A stretch of DNA of 64,000 bases from Chitinibacter sp. GC72 (GTDB lineage: Bacteria > Pseudomonadota > Gammaproteobacteria > Burkholderiales > Chitinibacteraceae): the NCBI RefSeq assembly GCF_009760905.1, contig NZ_VIRW01000013.1, positions 20,206 to 84,205 on the forward strand, given 5' to 3'. Below, in pieces: positions 20,065 through 29,181 of the stretch. The translations under genes and the position numbers were made by a program. Under the pieces are notes generated by a model. The model had not been told where the DNA came from and made no database searches. It was given only the letters and a program-made list of their open reading frames with translations. The number at the start of each line of letters is the position of its first letter. Position 1 is the stretch's first letter.

Positions 20065-20206
20065 TCGAAATAGCCCGCTTCATTGTTGGCATGTTCGCAA
20101 TTGGTGTTGATAGGGTTAATGGATCGCCGCCGCCACTTCTTCGCTCTTAAGGGTATGAATATCTACACAACGCCACTGCTGGCTTAAAACAGAGCAAGTT
20201 GTGCTC

Positions 20207-20324
20207 GCGCAGTCGTTTCCCCCTTTGTAAAAGGGGGATTAGGGGGGATTTCGCTCTATTTGAGTACTCAAATATTGCTCTTGATGCCCCCCTAGCCCCC
20301 TTCAATGAAAGGGGAACGAGTGCG
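20207..20324. repeat. Palindromic repeat with C5/G5 blocks
   Basis: CGTTTCCCCCTTTGTAAAAG with GGGGGATTAGGGGGGATTT is answered by GCCCCCCTAGCCCCCTTCAA and TGAAAGGGGAACGAGTGCG. The outer arms and the inner C/G blocks pair, and the loop carries TTTGAGTACTCAAA. Repeats of this look are common in many proteobacteria. With the next element it fills the 359-base gap 20065-20423, which has no credible gene. Confidence 0.7.
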
Positions 20325-20362
20325 AAAAACTTGTTCAATTACTCTAAATACGCACAGATATT

Positions 20363-20412
20363 GGGGTATTGGCCTGCACTCAATATCCAGCAAGCACTTT
20401 AGGGCAATACCC
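20363..20412. repeat. 50-bp GGGTAT/ATACCC element next to chemoreceptor gene end
   Basis: Exactly 50 bases from GGGGTATTGGCCTGC to GGGCAATACCC; ends 11 bases before the stop of the minus-strand chemoreceptor gene. Confidence 0.75.
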
Positions 20413-20423
20413 TAGCAAGTAGA

Positions 20424-21995
20424 TCAAGCCGTGCGCAGTGTGGCCATGCTGCTTTCCAACCGGTTGGCCACATCCTGCAATTGGCGCATGTCCTGCGTAA
20501 TGCTGTTACTACCTTGTGAGGTCTGATTCAGGCCTTGGGCAATATCGGCCAGTTGCTGGTTGATGGCGCTGGCCGAGCGGCTTTGCTCGTCCACCGTGGT
20601 GGCAATGCCGTTCATTTTTTCGGCCACTGTCTCGCTAATGCCATGAATGCGGTTCAGCGCCAGCGCCACCACTTCACCGTCGCGATTGCACGCCGACAGA
20701 TACTGCCCGGCCGCCAGTACGGCCTTGCCGGTTTGCTCGGTCGATTGCCGCGTGCCATCCAGAATATTGGCAATCATCCGCGTTGAATCGCTGGTGCTTT
20801 GCGCCAGCTTGCGCACTTCGTCGGCCACAACAGCAAAACCACGGCCATGCTCGCCCGCTCTGGCCGCCTCGATGGCGGCATTGAGCGCCAGCAAATTGGT
20901 CTGATCGGCAATGTCCTTGATTGTGCCGCTGACCGTGACGATTTTGCCAAACGACAGCCCCAGCTCGTTCATGGCTTGTTCTACCGAAGCAAAATGCACC
21001 GACAGCGCTTGCAGATTTTGCACCGTGGTCGCCCCAGCCTGATCGGCCTCCTTGGTCGCGGCCTTGGCTTGCCCGGCGGCAATGGCGGCAATCTGCGCCA
21101 ATTCGCCGACGTAATGCACGGTTTCGGTCATTTCATGCATCGCCAGGCTGATTTCGCCCACGCGATTGGATTGCTCGCCCATATTGTGCGAGGCCTGATT
21201 AGCCAGCTCGGTAATATGCACCGCATCACGGCGCGTGTGCTGGGCTGCCGATTTGGCCTGCGCCAGAATCTGCATCAATTGCAGCAAAAAGTGATTAATC
21301 GCCTTGCCCAGCCCGCCCAGCTCGTCCTGCCCTTCTGGCATGCGCATGGTCAGATCGCCCGCATAGAGGCGCTGCGCCACTTCGGCCATTTCGGCCAGAC
21401 TGGCTTGTAATCGGCGTGAGAAAAACAGCGACAAGCCAATAATCATCGCTGCCGCTAGCAACAGCGGTATCAGCACCAGCCAGAATGTTTGCGCCAACTG
21501 CTGCCCAAACACCGATTCGGCGTCGCTAGCGCGCGCACCCTCGCTGACCATCAGTTTTTCCAGTACCAGCAGCAAGGGGGAAAGATCGTTGCGATAAATC
21601 TGCTCGGGTATCGCCAACGCGTCTTCGGGCGAGGTTTCGGCAATCAGCACCGCATTGCGAAATTGCGTCAGGTAACGTGCCCAGTGTTCGCCCATCGCCT
21701 GGTTAAACTGCGTTTGCTGCGTTGCAGGCAGCTGCACAGCAGCGGCTGATTGCTTGATGCTTTGCTCGTACTGCGTCAGCTGATTACCAATATCGGGCTG
21801 CATCACATCCAGCCGCGACAGGGTCAGCATATCGACCTTCAGCCGCACCAGCTGCTCGGCCGAGCGCTGCGCGTCGCGGTAGCTATCAAAACTGTGCTTG
21901 AGCCGCTGCAGATTGCCCGCAGCCAGCAAAACGGCCAGACCCAGAGCCAGACCTGTAAGCACACTACCTAGCTTGAGCTGTGCTGCAATTTTCAT
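20424..21995 (-). CDS. Methyl-accepting chemotaxis protein
   Basis: A 523-residue receptor. The N-terminal membrane segment ([19 protein letters not shown]) and a second one at about 172-192 ([20 protein letters not shown]) bracket a roughly 145-residue helical periplasmic sensor. A HAMP segment follows ([20 protein letters not shown]), then the signalling domain with the conserved hairpin tip [20 protein letters not shown] and [20 protein letters not shown]. No CheR-binding NWETF-like tail is present. The ligand is unknown; nearness to GH18 chitinase suggests, but does not show, a role in chitin or sugar taxis. Confidence 0.93.
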   Translation of the reverse strand: MKIAAQLKLGSVLTGLALGLAVLLAAGNLQRLKHSFDSYRDAQRSAEQLVRLKVDMLTLSRLDVMQPDIGNQLTQYEQSIKQSAAAVQLPATQQTQFNQAMGEHWARYLTQFRNAVLIAETSPEDALAIPEQIYRNDLSPLLLVLEKLMVSEGARASDAESVFGQQLAQTFWLVLIPLLLAAAMIIGLSLFFSRRLQASLAEMAEVAQRLYAGDLTMRMPEGQDELGGLGKAINHFLLQLMQILAQAKSAAQHTRRDAVHITELANQASHNMGEQSNRVGEISLAMHEMTETVHYVGELAQIAAIAAGQAKAATKEADQAGATTVQNLQALSVHFASVEQAMNELGLSFGKIVTVSGTIKDIADQTNLLALNAAIEAARAGEHGRGFAVVADEVRKLAQSTSDSTRMIANILDGTRQSTEQTGKAVLAAGQYLSACNRDGEVVALALNRIHGISETVAEKMNGIATTVDEQSRSASAINQQLADIAQGLNQTSQGSNSITQDMRQLQDVANRLESSMATLRTA

Positions 21996-22116
21996 ACGGA
22001 TACCATCGGAAAAACCATCGATGGCAAGGACTGTAGACTGGCCTGGTTACAATTGGATGACAAGTCTTGGCATTCACTTTGGCAGCCGATTGAAATCAGC
22101 CGCTCATACACCTCCA

Positions 22117-22165
22117 ATGTATTGATCCAAAAATCAATATCAACAGTTACTTCAAGCACATACCC
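22117..22165. repeat. Degenerate 50-bp GGGTAT/ATACCC element
   Basis: It resembles the copy at 53726: TATTG at the left, CAAT-TCA-CA in the middle and TTCAAGCACATACCC at the right. The left GGG is lost. Confidence 0.45.
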
Positions 22166-22244
22166 ATAGTGAAAGTGCAATATTCAGATTGAGAGGTGAG
22201 ATGGCCGAATAGGATGATTTAGCGATGAATTTTGAATATGGCCA

Positions 22245-22280
22245 AAAAAAAGGGTATTGCCCGGCAGGCAATACCCTTTC
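22245..22280 (-). terminator. htpX terminator made from a short GGGTAT palindrome
   Basis: GGGTATTGCC pairs with GGCAATACCC around CGGCA-like loop bases, with an A run before and TTT after. It is a 25-base version of the element ends, here in a working terminator context on the htpX strand. Confidence 0.68.
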
Positions 22281-22307
22281 TTGTTCGCGGAGCCATACCC
22301 CTAGCGA

Positions 22308-23186
22308 TTAACGCATCGCTTGCAAAGCAGCAATGCGCTCTTCCATTGATGGGTGCGAGCTGAACAAAGACATCCAGCCTGATTTATTGGCGATACCCGA
22401 GGCCGCCATATTGCTTGGCAAGGCGCTCGGCTCCATCCCGCCCAGGCGGCGCAAAGCATCAACCATCGGCGCAGTATCGCCCATTAGTTGCGCAGCACCG
22501 GCGTCGGCCCGGAATTCGCGCTGACGCGAGAAATACATCACGATCACGCTAGCCAAAATACCAAACAGAATGTCACAGATAATCACCGTCACCATATAGG
22601 CAATGCCGGGGCCGGACGATTCTTCATTGTCTTTTCTCAGGAATGAATCGACCAGATAACCCACCACGCGAGCTAGGAAGAAGACAAAAGTATTCACCAC
22701 GCCCTGAATCAGCGTCAGCGTCACCATATCGCCGTTTTTCACGTGTGCCACTTCGTGCGCCAGCACTGCCTCAATTTCGCGGTGCGTCATGGTGTAGAGC
22801 AAGCCGGTTGACACGGCCACCAGCGAGTTGTTTTTGGAAGGGCCTGTGGCAAAGGCATTGGGCTCGCCTTCGTAAATCGCCACTTCGGGCATCGCGATTT
22901 GCGCGCGCTGCGCCAAGCGGGCGACGGTATCAAACAGCCATTGCTCATCCTGATTGCGTGGGCGCTCGATCACCTGTGCGCCAGTGCTCCATTTGGCCAT
23001 GGTTTTGGACATGGCCAGTGACAGGAAAGCACCGCCAAAACCCATCACGCCGGCAAACATCAGCAACATCGGCAAATTAAGCCCGTTGGCGCTGATAAAA
23101 CGGTTCAGCCCCAGCACGCTAACCACAATACCCAACACCACCATAATGGCGATATTGGTCGCAATTAATAGAATCGTCCGTTTCAC
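22308..23186 (-). CDS. htpX: Membrane-bound zinc metalloprotease HtpX
   Basis: HtpX degrades misfolded membrane proteins as part of envelope and heat-stress quality control. 292 residues with two N-terminal membrane segments ([20 protein letters not shown] and [20 protein letters not shown]), the HEVAH zinc motif in [13 protein letters not shown], two further membrane segments, and the third zinc ligand in [17 protein letters not shown]. It is complete and transcribed alone. Confidence 0.96.
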   Translation of the reverse strand: MKRTILLIATNIAIMVVLGIVVSVLGLNRFISANGLNLPMLLMFAGVMGFGGAFLSLAMSKTMAKWSTGAQVIERPRNQDEQWLFDTVARLAQRAQIAMPEVAIYEGEPNAFATGPSKNNSLVAVSTGLLYTMTHREIEAVLAHEVAHVKNGDMVTLTLIQGVVNTFVFFLARVVGYLVDSFLRKDNEESSGPGIAYMVTVIICDILFGILASVIVMYFSRQREFRADAGAAQLMGDTAPMVDALRRLGGMEPSALPSNMAASGIANKSGWMSLFSSHPSMEERIAALQAMR

Positions 23187-23411
23187 TTGTCACTCCTTGT
23201 AAAATTTGCGCTCATTATAAGTGAGGCGCTTGGCGCCACAGTATGCTTTTGCAGCGTGTGCACGCAATGCCACATTGTTGACTGCTTAGATATCGTTGAT
23301 GCGATTGAAGTTCCGCCGCGCTAATCGCAAGCAACGCTACCCGCAGTATAAAAAACTTTACTGCATCAAACATCAGGCTTACATTGACAAACCTTCAGTT
23401 TTTCTCGAAAG

Positions 23412-24329
23412 ATGGCCATGCAAGCGCTCAATTACAAACACCTGCATTATTTCTGGGTCGTCGCCAAAGAAGGTGGCATTAGCGCCGCAGCACGCAAGCT
23501 GGGGATTACGGCGCAAACGATTAGCGGCCAGGTGAGTTTGCTCGAACAGGATATGGGCCAAAGCCTGTTTAGCCAGGTGGGGCGCAATCTGCAGCTCACC
23601 GAAGCGGGCCGCACCATGCTGCACTATGCCGACCAGATTTTTCTGCTCGGCCAGGAATTGCAGCAAGCGATGGAACGCGGCGACAGCTTGCGGGCGCGGC
23701 TGAATATCGGCATCGTTGATATGATCCCCAAAAGCAATGCGCTGCAGCTCTTAAGCCCGCTGCTTCAATCGTCGCAAACATCGCCATCGTCGCACAGCAC
23801 GATCAAGTTGGTGTGCCAGGTCGATGGCGATCTGAACGAATTGCTGGCCAAACTGACTTTGCACCAGTTTGACCTGATTCTGGCCGACCGCCCTTTGCTC
23901 AACGCCGAAGCGCTACAGCTGCGTAGCCAGCCGCTGACCACCGCGCCCATCATGCTGCAAGGCACGCGCGAACTGCTTGAACAATACCAGCCGCACTTCC
24001 CGCACAGCCTGAGCGGTGCGCCCTTATTGCTGCCAACGCGCAATACTGCGCTGCGCCTGCAGCTGGATGCCTGGTTTGCCGAGCGGCAAATCTACCCTGA
24101 TATTGTGGGCGAATTTTCCGACAGTGAATTAATGCACACCTTTGCCAAGGCAGGTATCGGCCTGCAGCCAGCACCTGTCATCCCCTCCAGAGCAATACCT
24201 GTGAATGACTTGCATATCGTCGGCGAGCTGAGCGGCGTCGATGCGCAGTATCATGCCATTTACAGCCCGAAAAAAATCCTGCATCCGGCGCTGGAAAAGC
24301 TGCTGAACCCACTACCCGAAACGGCCTGA
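23412..24329 (+). CDS. nhaR: LysR-type transcriptional regulator of the NhaR group
   Basis: The 305-residue protein has an N-terminal winged helix (LNYKHLHYFWVVAKEGGISAA, KLGITAQTISGQVSLLEQ) in which NYKHLHYFWVVAKEG is the NhaR signature, followed by a substrate-binding domain ending in QYHAIYSPKK. NhaR activates Na+/H+ antiporter genes in enterics; no nhaA is next to this gene, so its target is open. ATG at 23412 or 23418 are both possible. A stretch near the C-terminus (24152-24200) overlaps a possible in-frame copy of the 50-bp element. Confidence 0.85.
   Translation: MAMQALNYKHLHYFWVVAKEGGISAAARKLGITAQTISGQVSLLEQDMGQSLFSQVGRNLQLTEAGRTMLHYADQIFLLGQELQQAMERGDSLRARLNIGIVDMIPKSNALQLLSPLLQSSQTSPSSHSTIKLVCQVDGDLNELLAKLTLHQFDLILADRPLLNAEALQLRSQPLTTAPIMLQGTRELLEQYQPHFPHSLSGAPLLLPTRNTALRLQLDAWFAERQIYPDIVGEFSDSELMHTFAKAGIGLQPAPVIPSRAIPVNDLHIVGELSGVDAQYHAIYSPKKILHPALEKLLNPLPETA
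24152..24200. repeat. Possible in-frame 50-bp element inside nhaR
   Basis: AGGTATCGGCCTGCAG at the left and CTCCAGAGCAATACCT at the right, 49 bases. The left half resembles the 20363 copy and the right half the lpxK copy. It codes for AGIGLQPAPVIPSRAIPV, which fits the protein family length, so chance is not excluded. Confidence 0.38.
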
Positions 24330-24470
24330 AATATACCTCCGTAATACTGCTGCAAGCCGCTGCAGCGCCCGCACCAGCGGCGCTGTAGTGCATGCACTAA
24401 GTCCAACAGAAAACGCACAACTTCGGTTACAATCGTCGTTTTCCCGAATACAGCAGCAGGAGACTTCAGC

Positions 24471-25391
24471 ATGTCAATGGCAGATCGCGACGGCGTCATT
24501 TGGTACGATGGCAAACTGGTAGATTGGCGCGACGCGACGACCCACGTCCTCACGCACACCCTTCATTACGGCATGGGTGTATTTGAAGGCGTACGTGCAT
24601 ACGAAACGCCCAAAGGCACTGCGATTTTCCGTCTGCAAGACCATACCGAGCGTCTGCTCAACTCGGCCAAGATTTTCCAGATGAATATTGGCTACAGCGC
24701 AGAAGAGCTGAACGAAGCACAAAAAACCGTCGTGCGCGAGAACAAGCTGAAATCTTGCTATTTGCGCCCATTGTCGTTTATCGGCAGCGAAAAGCTCGGC
24801 ATTGCCGCGACCAATAACACCATCCACACCATCGTGGCTGCGTGGCCTTGGGGCGCTTACCTGGGCGAAGACGGCCTGACCAAAGGCATTCGCGTTAAAA
24901 CATCGAGCTTTACCCGTCACCACGTGAATGTGTCGATGGTGCGTGCCAAAGCCAGCGGTTACTACATCAATTCGATCATGGCGCATCAGGAAGCGGCGGC
25001 TGACGGCTACGATGAAGCGCTGCTGCTCGACACCGAAGGCTACGCATCCGAAGGCGCGGGTGAGAACCTGTTTATCGTGAAAAAAGGCATCATCTACACA
25101 CCAGACGTAGCCTCATGTCTGGACGGCATCACGCGCAATACGGTGCTGACTTTGGCCGCTGAAGAAGGCTTTACCGTGGTGCAAAAACGCATCACGCGCG
25201 ATGAAATCTACACCGCTGACGAAGCGTTCTTCACCGGCACGGCTGCTGAAGTCACACCAATCCGCGAGCTGGACAATCGCCCAATTGGCGCTGGCACACG
25301 TGGCCCGATCACTGAGCGTTTGCAAAAACGTTATTTCGACTGCGTAAAGGGGCTGGATCCGAAACACGAAGACTGGCTGACACTGGTATAA
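24471..25391 (+). CDS. ilvE: Branched-chain amino acid aminotransferase
   Basis: IlvE transfers the amino group between glutamate and the keto acids of Leu, Ile and Val. This fold-IV PLP enzyme of 306 residues shows HTLHYGMGVFEGVRAY, the PLP lysine in MVRAKASGYYINS, EGAGENLFIV and the FFTGTAAEVTPI loop that binds the cofactor phosphate. The length and motifs are standard. The gene stands alone; an 80-base palindrome separates it from the zinc protein. Confidence 0.95.
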   Translation: MSMADRDGVIWYDGKLVDWRDATTHVLTHTLHYGMGVFEGVRAYETPKGTAIFRLQDHTERLLNSAKIFQMNIGYSAEELNEAQKTVVRENKLKSCYLRPLSFIGSEKLGIAATNNTIHTIVAAWPWGAYLGEDGLTKGIRVKTSSFTRHHVNVSMVRAKASGYYINSIMAHQEAAADGYDEALLLDTEGYASEGAGENLFIVKKGIIYTPDVASCLDGITRNTVLTLAAEEGFTVVQKRITRDEIYTADEAFFTGTAAEVTPIRELDNRPIGAGTRGPITERLQKRYFDCVKGLDPKHEDWLTLV

Positions 25392-25395
25392 AAAC

Positions 25396-25472
25396 CGTAG
25401 GGTGGGTTAGCGCAGCGTAACCCACCGTGGCTGATAACTGGTGGGTTACGCCTACGGCTAACCCACCCTACG
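25396..25472. repeat. GTAGGGTGGGTTAG palindromic repeat
   Basis: CGTAGGGTGGGTTAG and CTAACCCACCCTACG form the outer arms, with CGTAACCCACC and GGTGGGTTACG inside. This type is widely scattered in proteobacterial genomes. It follows the ilvE stop by a few bases and could act as its 3' stem-loop. Confidence 0.78.
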
Positions 25473-25491
25473 AGAATCAAAAGAGGACACT

Positions 25492-25692
25492 ATGAGCCTG
25501 ATCGACAACACCCAAAAAGAAATCGAAGTGACCGCGCACGACGTGCCTTTGCACTGTCCGATGCCGAACATGTTGAAATGGAATTCGCACCCACGCGTTT
25601 TCCTCGACATCGCGAAAACTGGCAAAGCGCAATGCCCATACTGTGGCACGCAGTACAAATTGAAAGAAGGCGAAGTGATCAAAGGCCATTAA
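25492..25692 (+). CDS. Zinc-finger (CHCC type) small protein
   Basis: A 66-residue protein of the zf-CHCC family related to mitochondrial complex I subunit NDUFS6. Putative ligands are the Cys of LHCPMPN, the His of NSHPRVFLDI, and the CPYCGTQYKL pair. The family motif is H-P-x-V-F-L-D-I before CPYCGT. Bacterial members are common in betaproteobacteria, with unclear function. It ends in a terminator, so it is a single-gene unit or shares ilvE transcripts. Confidence 0.88.
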   Translation: MSLIDNTQKEIEVTAHDVPLHCPMPNMLKWNSHPRVFLDIAKTGKAQCPYCGTQYKLKEGEVIKGH

Positions 25693-25708
25693 TTGAGCCA
25701 AACACAAG

Positions 25709-25744
25709 AAGCGGCGAACCAGAATATCCTGGTCGCCGCTTTTC
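25709..25744 (+). terminator. Terminator after the zinc protein
   Basis: GAAGCGGCG, CCAG and CTGG, CGCCGCTTT form a long stem with TTTTC after it. Confidence 0.78.
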
Positions 25745-25759
25745 TGCTTTTTTCGGTGT

Positions 25760-25865
25760 AAGTAGTTAAGCAAAAGTTGTCTTGCATCGTTGTCTCGCCT
25801 TGTCGTACTCGATGTACTGTCTGCGGCTTCGATGCCTTGCCATAAAACTTTTGCACGAGCACTTA
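25760..25865 (+). repeat. Dispersed repeat D, copy 1, upstream of waaF
   Basis: AAGTAGTTAAGCAAAAGTTG opens, CTTGCATCGTTGTCTCGCCT then TGTCGTACT follow, a palindromic centre GTACT-GTACTG, CTGCGGCTTCGATGCCTTGC and CATAAAACTTTTG close. A second copy lies at 62065-62168, also just before a start codon. Ends (AAGTA, GCACTT) and the AAAAGT/ACTTTT pair make it an imperfect palindrome. Confidence 0.82.
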
Positions 25866-25883
25866 ATTATCAGGAAGTATTTC

Positions 25884-26894
25884 TTGAACAAAATTCTGAT
25901 TGTCGCCCCGGCCTGGGTGGGCGATGCCATCATGGCGCAGCCGATGTATGCGCGCCTCAAGCAGCGCTACCCATCTGCACAGATCGACGTACTCGCTCCG
26001 GCGTGGACTCGCCCTTTGCATGCGCGCATGAGCGAAATCAGCGAAGCCATTGATGCACCGTTCGGCCATGGCGAGCTGAAATTGCGCGAGCGCTGGAAAT
26101 TGGCACGGCAATTGAAAGCACGTGGCTACGATCAAGTGATTGTGCTGCCCAATTCGATCAAGTCGGCATTGCTGCCCGCCTTTGCCGGTATTGCGGTACG
26201 GACCGGCTGGGTAGGTGAAATGCGTTACGGCCTGCTTAACGATATTCGCACGCTGGACCCAATCAAACTGCCACAAATGGTGCAGCGGTTTTATTCGCTC
26301 GCGGACGAGAAAGACGCCCCGCGCATCAGCGTGATTCCGCATCCGGTGCTGACGATTAGCGAAGACTCACGCGCGGCTGCGCTCGCCAAACTGGGCTTGA
26401 GCACCGACAAACCGATGATTGCAATTTGCCCCGGCGCCGAATACGGCCCAGCCAAGCGCTGGCCAGCAAAACACGCGGCCGCGCTGGCCAGTCAGCTGAT
26501 CGCCGATGGCGCGCAGGTGTGGCTGTTTGGCTCGGGCAAGGACAATGAAATCTGTGCCGAAATTGCAGCCCTGACCCCGCAGGTGATCAATCTGGCGGGC
26601 AAAACCAGCCTAGCCGAGGCGATAGACTTGCTGTCCTTATCGCACGTGGCCGTTTGCAATGATTCGGGGCTGATGCATGTGGTGGCGGCGCTGGGTCGGC
26701 CGCTGGTCGCCGTTTTTGGCTCCAGCTCACCATCGTTTACGCCCCCATTGACCTTAAAAGCCAAAATTGTCACGCTCGATCTGGAATGCAGCCCATGTTT
26801 CGAGCGGGTATGCCCGCTTGGGCATATGGATTGCCTCAATAAACTGACGCCGGATTATGTGATGAAGGCGCTAAAAGAAATCACCAAGGAATAA
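25884..26894 (+). CDS. waaF: ADP-heptose:LPS heptosyltransferase II
   Basis: WaaF adds the second heptose to the LPS inner core at the cytosolic face of the inner membrane. The GT-B fold enzyme starts [18 protein letters not shown] and shows [36 protein letters not shown] and a late [14 protein letters not shown] choose TTG at 25884 (AGGAAG seven bases upstream), giving 336 residues; the longer frame from 25782 runs through repeat D and lacks family similarity. aroA starts 5 bases after its stop, so the two are probably co-transcribed. Confidence 0.93.
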   Translation: MNKILIVAPAWVGDAIMAQPMYARLKQRYPSAQIDVLAPAWTRPLHARMSEISEAIDAPFGHGELKLRERWKLARQLKARGYDQVIVLPNSIKSALLPAFAGIAVRTGWVGEMRYGLLNDIRTLDPIKLPQMVQRFYSLADEKDAPRISVIPHPVLTISEDSRAAALAKLGLSTDKPMIAICPGAEYGPAKRWPAKHAAALASQLIADGAQVWLFGSGKDNEICAEIAALTPQVINLAGKTSLAEAIDLLSLSHVAVCNDSGLMHVVAALGRPLVAVFGSSSPSFTPPLTLKAKIVTLDLECSPCFERVCPLGHMDCLNKLTPDYVMKALKEITKE

Positions 26895-26899
26895 TCAGC

Positions 26900-28216
26900 A
26901 TGGAATTTTTAGACCTCGCCCCCATCGCCAAAGTCGCTGGCACTGTTGCGCTGCCCGGCTCGAAAAGCATTTCCAACCGCACTTTGCTGCTCGCCGCTTT
27001 GTGCGCAGGCCAAACCACGGTGCGTGGGCTGCTCGCGTCGGACGATACACAACGGATGTTGGAGGCGCTGGATACACTGGGCGTCAAAGTTGAGCAGCTA
27101 GGTGATAGCCGCGATTTCATCGTGCATGGCTGCGCTGGCAACTTCCCGAATAAAGAGGCCGATCTGTTTCTGGGCAATGCCGGTACGGCTTTCCGTCCAC
27201 TCACGGCAGCGCTGGCGCTATCGAACGGCAGCTATCATCTGCACGGCGTGGCCCGCATGCACGAGCGCCCGATTGGCGACTTGGTCGATGCGCTACGCCA
27301 AGCGGGTTGCCAGATCGATTATCTGGGCAATGAAGGGTTCCCTCCGCTGCAAATCAAGCCGGGCGTCGTTGCTGCAGAGACAGCTTCGAAGGTCCAAGTC
27401 AAAGGCAATGTGTCTAGCCAATTCCTGACCGGCTTATTGATGGCTTTGCCATTGAGTAATCGCGATACGACGATTGAAGTGGTCGGCGAGCTGATTTCCA
27501 AACCGTATATCGAAATCACGCTCAACCTGATGGCCAAATTCGGACTGAAAGTCGAGAAGAAAAGCTGGAACGAATTCTTTATCCCTGCTGGCCAAGTGTA
27601 CCAATCACCGGGCGAGATTTTTGTAGAAGGCGATGCGTCGAGCGCGTCGTATTTCCTTGCCGCCGGAGCGATTGCTGGCGCAGGCCGTGGTGGCGATGCC
27701 GTTCGCGTTACGGGCGTCGGTAGCGAGTCAATTCAGGGCGACAAACGCTTTGCCGAGACGCTGGAGCAGATGGGCGCGCAAATCACCTGGGGACCAAACT
27801 GGATTGAAGCGGCGCCGCCAAGCAATGGCCAACTGCAAGCCATCGACGTCGATCTGAACCACATCCCGGATGCGGCAATGACGATTGCGATTGCCGCGCT
27901 ATTTGCCAACGGCAAAACGACCATTCGCAATATCGAAAGCTGGCGGGTAAAAGAAACTGATCGCCTGTCGGCGATGGCGACCGAATTGCGCAAAGTCGGT
28001 GCGCTGGTCGAGGAAGGTCAGGACTGGATTTCGGTGACACCACCTGAGCAGCTGATCGCCAACGCCGAAATCGACACTTACGACGATCATCGCATGGCAA
28101 TGTGTTTCTCGCTGGTGGCGCTGGGTGGCGTGCCGGTGCGGATTAATGATCCGAAATGCACGGCTAAAACTTTCCCGACTTACTTTGAAGAGCTCTCGCG
28201 CATCAACAAAGCCTGA
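26900..28216 (+). CDS. aroA: 3-phosphoshikimate 1-carboxyvinyltransferase (EPSP synthase)
   Basis: AroA joins PEP to shikimate-3-phosphate, the sixth step of the shikimate pathway. 438 residues with [16 protein letters not shown] at the N-terminus, the [16 protein letters not shown] loop, and [11 protein letters not shown] near the end. The [10 protein letters not shown] loop has the normal Gly and Pro, as in class I glyphosate-sensitive enzymes. AAGGA lies about 9 bases before the ATG. It ends in a long bidirectional terminator. Confidence 0.97.
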   Translation: MEFLDLAPIAKVAGTVALPGSKSISNRTLLLAALCAGQTTVRGLLASDDTQRMLEALDTLGVKVEQLGDSRDFIVHGCAGNFPNKEADLFLGNAGTAFRPLTAALALSNGSYHLHGVARMHERPIGDLVDALRQAGCQIDYLGNEGFPPLQIKPGVVAAETASKVQVKGNVSSQFLTGLLMALPLSNRDTTIEVVGELISKPYIEITLNLMAKFGLKVEKKSWNEFFIPAGQVYQSPGEIFVEGDASSASYFLAAGAIAGAGRGGDAVRVTGVGSESIQGDKRFAETLEQMGAQITWGPNWIEAAPPSNGQLQAIDVDLNHIPDAAMTIAIAALFANGKTTIRNIESWRVKETDRLSAMATELRKVGALVEEGQDWISVTPPEQLIANAEIDTYDDHRMAMCFSLVALGGVPVRINDPKCTAKTFPTYFEELSRINKA

Positions 28217-28262
28217 GTATCCAATAGCCCGGGCCGCCCGGCATTGCGCGCAATGCCGCCAG

Positions 28263-28322
28263 AACCGCCCCAGCTTCAGACTGCTCAAGTTGACTTGAAT
28301 GGCCTAAAGCTGGGGCGGTTTT
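28263..28322. terminator. Bidirectional terminator between aroA and the lysine-rich gene
   Basis: AACCGCCCCAGCTT and AAGCTGGGGCGGTT are perfect 14-base arms around a 30-base loop, with TTTT on the right. It serves aroA and probably the converging gene. Confidence 0.82.
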
Positions 28323-28324
28323 GC

Positions 28325-28798
28325 TTATCTTGCCCGCGCTTTATGGCGTGACTTCGCTGCTTTTCCGGCTTTGCCGGATTTCACAGCACCCGCCTTCTGC
28401 CGCTTCTGGCTGGCTTTTTTCAAATTGCGCTGCTTGCTCGTGGTGTTCACACGGGATTTTTTGGTCTTGGCCGATGGCACCGCCCTGACCTTGCCTTTTT
28501 TCCCTTTTTGCACGCTTTGCGTCCGGGCTTTTTTGCTGCTGGCGGCTTTGCTGCGCTTCACGCTTTGAGCCGTTTTCTTGTATCTGGTTTTTTTATTCTT
28601 GCTGACCTTGGCGGCCTTGGCTTTGGGCGCAGATTGTACATTCGTACGTTGCGAGCTGGCAGCAGGCGCACGCTTGGCAATCGGTGGTGCTGCGTCAGGG
28701 CTATCAAATGGTAATGGTGCATCTTCAGCCCACACTGTGCTGGTTGCTAATACCACTGAGCTCACAAAAACTGCCATGCTTCGCAAAAAATTCTGCAT
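28325..28798 (-). CDS. Exported lysine/arginine/alanine-rich basic protein
   Basis: A 157-residue protein with a clear signal peptide (MQNFLRSMAVFVSSVVLATS, cut after TVWA before EDAPLPF). The mature part is dominated by Lys, Arg, Ala and Ser (KAKAAKVSKNKKTRYKKTAQ, then similar stretches to KSRHKARAR) with no Cys and almost no hydrophobic residues, like a histone H1 tail. I know no defined family. Such a cationic protein in the periplasm or outside would bind DNA, LPS or peptidoglycan, which is speculation. The transcript is single-gene. Confidence 0.72.
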   Translation of the reverse strand: MQNFLRSMAVFVSSVVLATSTVWAEDAPLPFDSPDAAPPIAKRAPAASSQRTNVQSAPKAKAAKVSKNKKTRYKKTAQSVKRSKAASSKKARTQSVQKGKKGKVRAVPSAKTKKSRVNTTSKQRNLKKASQKRQKAGAVKSGKAGKAAKSRHKARAR

Positions 28799-28989
28799 CC
28801 CGATTCAACCTTTTTCATCATCAAAACTGCGCCGCACATTATACCCCGCCCTGACAGCGTCAAAAGGATATTTAAACATTAGAAAACGCTTAAAAACAGA
28901 GCAAAAAGAAGACAAAAGTCAGCAATAGGAAAGTTTAATTACAATTAAATCAAATATTCCTTTCCCTAAAAATTATTTGTCATAAATAC

Positions 28990-29181
28990 GTGATTTCCCT
29001 AGCTTGTAGTGATTGACGCCCAGACTACGAATGGTAGGATTACGGAAATCCTTTAATACCAGTTTCAGGATTGAAGACAACCACTGAGACCGCTTAGCAG
29101 TCAGTGGACATAAAAGTGCCAGCGGCGTTAATGGGGAAAGCGCAGCTCTTGACCGGCCAAAATCCTCGATGGAGTGGGACT
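28990..29181 (+). promoter_or_regulatory. Structured 5' leader of the GH19 chitinase gene
   Basis: The 383-base stretch 28799-29181 has no gene. Its first part is AT-rich (probable promoter zone); the last 150 bases carry two clear hairpins: AGGATT/AAATCCT around ACGG (about 29036-29052, enclosed by GGT/ACC) and CCACTGA/TCAGTGG (about 29081-29106). A GC-rich segment with GGGGAAAGCGCAGC then leads to the GGAG site. It does not fit the c-di-GMP-I or other riboswitch cores I know, but the long, folded leader suggests post-transcriptional control. Confidence 0.45.

Larger units (their letters stand above)
21996..22307. other. Spacer between chemoreceptor gene and htpX
   Basis: 312 bases. It holds a worn copy of the 50-bp element (22117-22165), a short GGGTATTGCC palindrome that ends htpX transcription, and a lone ATACCCCTA at 22296-22304. 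No gene is seen. Confidence 0.5.
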
